Source of the DNA: Acidimicrobiales bacterium
Lineage (GTDB): Bacteria; Actinomycetota; Acidimicrobiia; Acidimicrobiales; Palsa-688
DNA: 7,165 nt
Reading direction: 5' to 3'
Assembly: GCA_030039575.1 (NCBI GenBank)
Contig: JASHVH010000283.1
Coordinates: 1-7,165 of the forward strand
Positions 5,398 to 7,165 of the stretch are shown here, one piece after another (the first letter of the stretch is position 1; each line of letters begins with the position of its first letter). Under the pieces are notes generated by a model. It was not told the DNA's origin. It did no database searches and saw only the letters and a program-made list of their open reading frames with translations. The position numbers were made by a program, and so were the translations under genes.

Positions 5398-6096
5398 ATG
5401 CCCGGTTTCAGGCACGATGACAATTTGGAGCCCAATCAGGATTGGGGCCACGCCGAGGAACGGTCGAGCGCGGGGAGAACTTCTGAGCCGCGCCAGCCTT
5501 GGCGGCAGCTTCGACGGCGTGGAGCCCTTGGCGCGGCAGCCGCGGCCGGAGCAATCACGGCATCGTTACTTGCATGTCTTGCCATCCCTGCGTCGGCGTC
5601 GGGTAACCCGAACCCGTGGGCGGGGGCACAAGTTGGCCTCACGTACCCGGTCTATCAGCCCCAGACCGTCCTCGCCCTCCACCGCTCCAGTTTCAGGCTC
5701 ATCGAATGCGGGCCCGGCCAAGACGAATCCGTCTTCGCCTCGTACGGCACGGCCTACGCTCCCATTTCGAACTTCGGCAAGACGGTAGGGTTCTCGATGG
5801 CGGAGGGCTACCCGTACATTTGTGCCAACCCCGGGGTGGCCAAGCAAGTAGGGGTCTGGAAAGTGGCCATCCCATATGGGACGGTCAGCGTGCGGGTGTC
5901 GGTTTATTGCGACCCGGCGCAATTCAAGGACTGCATTACCGCTTCAGGGGTTAAGAACGGCTATGTGCTCGAGTGGGCGCAGCCGTACAGGGCAACCGCG
6001 TTCTTCAAGAAACAGACTCAGATGTTCATGGACACGTCCCGGCTCACCCTGCCTCAGGCCCTCAACGTCGTTGCCGGCGTAAGGCCGGTCATGTAA
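5398..6096 (+). CDS. Exported cysteine-containing protein of unknown family
   Basis: The 232-residue protein has an unusually long N-terminal region (1-38), then Arg39-Arg40-Arg41, a hydrophobic core (about 42-63) and an Ala-rich cleavage site near PASA-S (64-68). That predicts export by signal peptidase I. The RRRGAL start of the core could suit the Tat route but is not a full twin-arginine motif. Cys60 in LLAC is a poor lipobox. The mature part of about 165 residues has four cysteines (104, 142, 171, 179), enough for two disulfides, and many Tyr/Val/Gly residues suggesting a beta-rich fold. No catalytic motif is visible. The ATG has a weak GAAAGG ten bases upstream; TTG at 5425 is an alternative start that shortens the odd N-terminus. 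I do not recognise the family. Confidence 0.8.
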   Translation: MPGFRHDDNLEPNQDWGHAEERSSAGRTSEPRQPWRQLRRRGALGAAAAAGAITASLLACLAIPASASGNPNPWAGAQVGLTYPVYQPQTVLALHRSSFRLIECGPGQDESVFASYGTAYAPISNFGKTVGFSMAEGYPYICANPGVAKQVGVWKVAIPYGTVSVRVSVYCDPAQFKDCITASGVKNGYVLEWAQPYRATAFFKKQTQMFMDTSRLTLPQALNVVAGVRPVM

Positions 6097-6102
6097 GGCC
6101 GG
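6079..6102 (+). repeat. Tandem GTAAGGCCGG repeat across the stop codon
   Basis: GTAAGGCCGG occurs at 6079-6088 and 6093-6102, a period of 14 bases. The second copy contains the TAA stop of the preceding gene (6094-6096). The flanking GCCGGC blocks (6073-6078 and 6098-6103) can also pair with each other. It may be a duplication at the gene end. Confidence 0.45.
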
Positions 6103-6112
6103 CATTAAGCCG

Positions 6113-6157
6113 TCCTGGGGCACGGCGTTCGGCCGGCCACCAGCCTCACCCCCAGGA
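6113..6157 (+). terminator. Hairpin after the first secreted-protein gene
   Basis: TCCTGGGG (6113-6120) pairs exactly with CCCCAGGA (6150-6157) around a 29-base GC-rich loop that can fold further. It lies 16 bases after the stop codon, with no T run after it. It suggests that the next gene is transcribed on its own. Confidence 0.4.
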
Positions 6158-6159
6158 AG

Positions 6160-6189
6160 TTCCGCATTAGCCGGGTGTCCCGTTAGAGT
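6160..6189 (+). promoter_or_regulatory. Possible promoter for a leaderless transcript
   Basis: TAGAGT (6184-6189) fits TAnnnT, with a weak TTCCGC (6160-6165) 18 bases upstream. Its expected start falls at or just before the ATG at 6199. No Shine-Dalgarno precedes that ATG, which together suggests a leaderless mRNA, a common type in actinobacteria. Confidence 0.35.
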
Positions 6190-6198
6190 CGCCCACGT

Positions 6199-7113
6199 AT
6201 GCCCGGCTTCCCGCGGCGAGGCGGTACCAATCGGCCAGCCGGCGCTGCCGATCGACGACCGGTGAACAGGGGGGCCGTGCTCCTTGGCACTCTGGTTGTC
6301 GCATCAGTGTGCACCGTCCCCGGGGGCCAGGCCGCCGCCGGCACGACGGGTTCGGCTGTGGCGTTGGCCGCCGGCCCGGCCCTCCTGGCCGCGGAGGCGC
6401 GGATGCCCTCAGCTACCACCACGGCGCATGGCCGCGTGTTCCTCTCCCCGTCCAAGAACATCGGTTGCGAGGTCGACTTCCAATTCGCGCACCTGGGGGC
6501 GGCCACCCTCTGCCAGACCCTTGCCCCGCCCCAATCTGTCACGATCACCGCCGCCGGGGCGATCGAGAAGTGCTCGGGGGTGGCGTGCGTGGGCCACCCG
6601 GCCGGGAACACCCCGGTCATGCCGTACATGACGTCGACCACGGTCGGGGCGTTCCTCTGCGCGTCGCGCTTCGACGGCGTTGCCTGCAGCGCCGCCGGCC
6701 GCGCCTTCCTCATATCCAGGTCGGGGACCGACACCTACCCCGTGTTGCCGCATACGACCATGGCGATCTACACGGGCACGGCCAGTCACCCAAAGCTCTC
6801 TGTGGCGAAGGCCTTCGGTTGGGTTGTCGGCCTGGACAAGCCGGGTTATAACGCCGAAGTACTCGTGCGCTGTGGGCGCAGTTCGACAGGTAACCTGCCT
6901 CCGGACCAGCTCTGGACGGTAGACCTGGCGGCCGTCGGTTCTTTCGAAATGGAGACGGACCTGGCTAACCCCGCGGCTGGTTCGGTCATTGAGGTCGCCC
7001 GTGCCAAATGGGTCAGCTCGGTCCGCGTCAGCGGCTGGGACGGCGACCTCTACTTGGGCGGGAAGGGCTCGTTCGTAAGCAACGGGCCGGGCAGCATTGC
7101 GTGCCCGGGGTAA
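6199..7113 (+). CDS. Secreted DUF6636-like protein with extra C-terminal domain
   Basis: The 304-residue protein begins with an export signal: hydrophobic core about 25-40, then PGGQAAAG with likely cleavage after AAA at 44-46. Residues 78-175 resemble actinobacterial DUF6636: FLSPSKNIGC (80-89) and, later, GAFLCASRFDGVACSAAGRA (149-168) with FLISRSG after it. That group is secreted and of unknown function. About 120 further residues follow, without any motif I recognise, containing two cysteines near 224 and 302. The mature protein has eight cysteines, so up to four disulfides. The ATG lacks a ribosome site and may be leaderless; GTG at 6262 (codon 22) would give a more standard signal peptide. 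It follows another exported protein, in the same direction, after a hairpin. The DUF6636 match is from memory of the motif pattern, not a search. Confidence 0.82.
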   Translation: MPGFPRRGGTNRPAGAADRRPVNRGAVLLGTLVVASVCTVPGGQAAAGTTGSAVALAAGPALLAAEARMPSATTTAHGRVFLSPSKNIGCEVDFQFAHLGAATLCQTLAPPQSVTITAAGAIEKCSGVACVGHPAGNTPVMPYMTSTTVGAFLCASRFDGVACSAAGRAFLISRSGTDTYPVLPHTTMAIYTGTASHPKLSVAKAFGWVVGLDKPGYNAEVLVRCGRSSTGNLPPDQLWTVDLAAVGSFEMETDLANPAAGSVIEVARAKWVSSVRVSGWDGDLYLGGKGSFVSNGPGSIACPG

Positions 7114-7116
7114 ACG

Positions 7117-7155
7117 GGGCGGGTCGACAATGACGTCTCCCCTCCTAACCCGCCC
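7117..7155 (+). terminator. Hairpin after the DUF6636-like gene
   Basis: GGGCGGGT (7117-7124) pairs exactly with ACCCGCCC (7148-7155) around a 23-base loop, starting four bases after the stop codon. There is no T run. It is a plausible terminator at the right edge of the window. Confidence 0.4.
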
Positions 7156-7165
7156 ACACCGGCCT

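Noticed and set aside
5398..5580. Lipoprotein signal at LLAC (Cys60)
   Set aside because: The -2 residue is Leu, the cysteine lies inside the hydrophobic core, and a good Ala-x-Ala site follows at 65-67, so signal peptidase I is more likely.
6183..6734. 183-codon minus-strand frame opposite the DUF6636-like gene
   Set aside because: It covers the promoter region and the cysteine-rich module of the plus-strand gene and has no independent evidence.
1..7165. CRISPR array, tRNA, rRNA, insertion sequence or attachment site
   Set aside because: No regularly spaced repeats, no cloverleaf-like segment, no transposase motif and no target-site duplication could be seen by reading.

Overview
The window is GC-rich, with G or C at most third codon positions. 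It carries a phosphatidylinositol-phosphate synthase next to a PatA-type acyltransferase, an EF-G2-like GTPase, and a secreted protein resembling the actinobacterial DUF6636 group. This points to a high-GC actinobacterium, perhaps a deep-branching lineage such as Acidimicrobiia, but the lineage is inference and cannot be fixed from the sequence alone.

Left part (1-1649, minus strand): a phospholipid operon. A phosphatidylinositol phosphate synthase (pgsA type, TTG start with a clear ribosome binding site) is followed 40 bases later by an LpxL/PatA-type lysophospholipid acyltransferase that runs off the left edge. The order matches mycobacterial pgsA1-patA-pimA, so a pimA-like mannosyltransferase is predicted just outside the window. 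A 218-base divergent control region (1650-1867) separates this operon from a plus-strand elongation-factor-G-like GTPase (1868-4024). That protein is a paralogue of EF-G, not the housekeeping translocase: the catalytic histidine after DTPG is a tyrosine and the RGIT loop is not conserved.

Middle (4057-5062): a minus-strand VOC/glyoxalase-fold protein converges on the GTPase gene. A second divergent control region (4528-4792) holds an 11-bp inverted repeat and a 14-bp operator-like palindrome. It leads to a 75-residue glycine-zipper small protein whose last turns form a ladder of six glycines at exact four-residue spacing. Two overlapping hairpins follow that gene.

Right part (5063-7165): a long non-coding leader with palindromes and two mini-ORFs, then two exported cysteine-containing proteins. 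The first (5398-6096) is of unknown family. The second (6199-7113) resembles DUF6636 with an added C-terminal domain. Hairpins lie after both genes. The glycine-zipper gene and the first secreted gene each have an AGGG-(A/T-rich)-CCCT palindrome near the predicted promoter, which hints at shared control. No tRNA, rRNA, CRISPR array, insertion sequence or phage gene was seen. The most novel-looking material is the 4.6-7.1 kb small-protein and secreted-protein cluster; its joint function is unknown.
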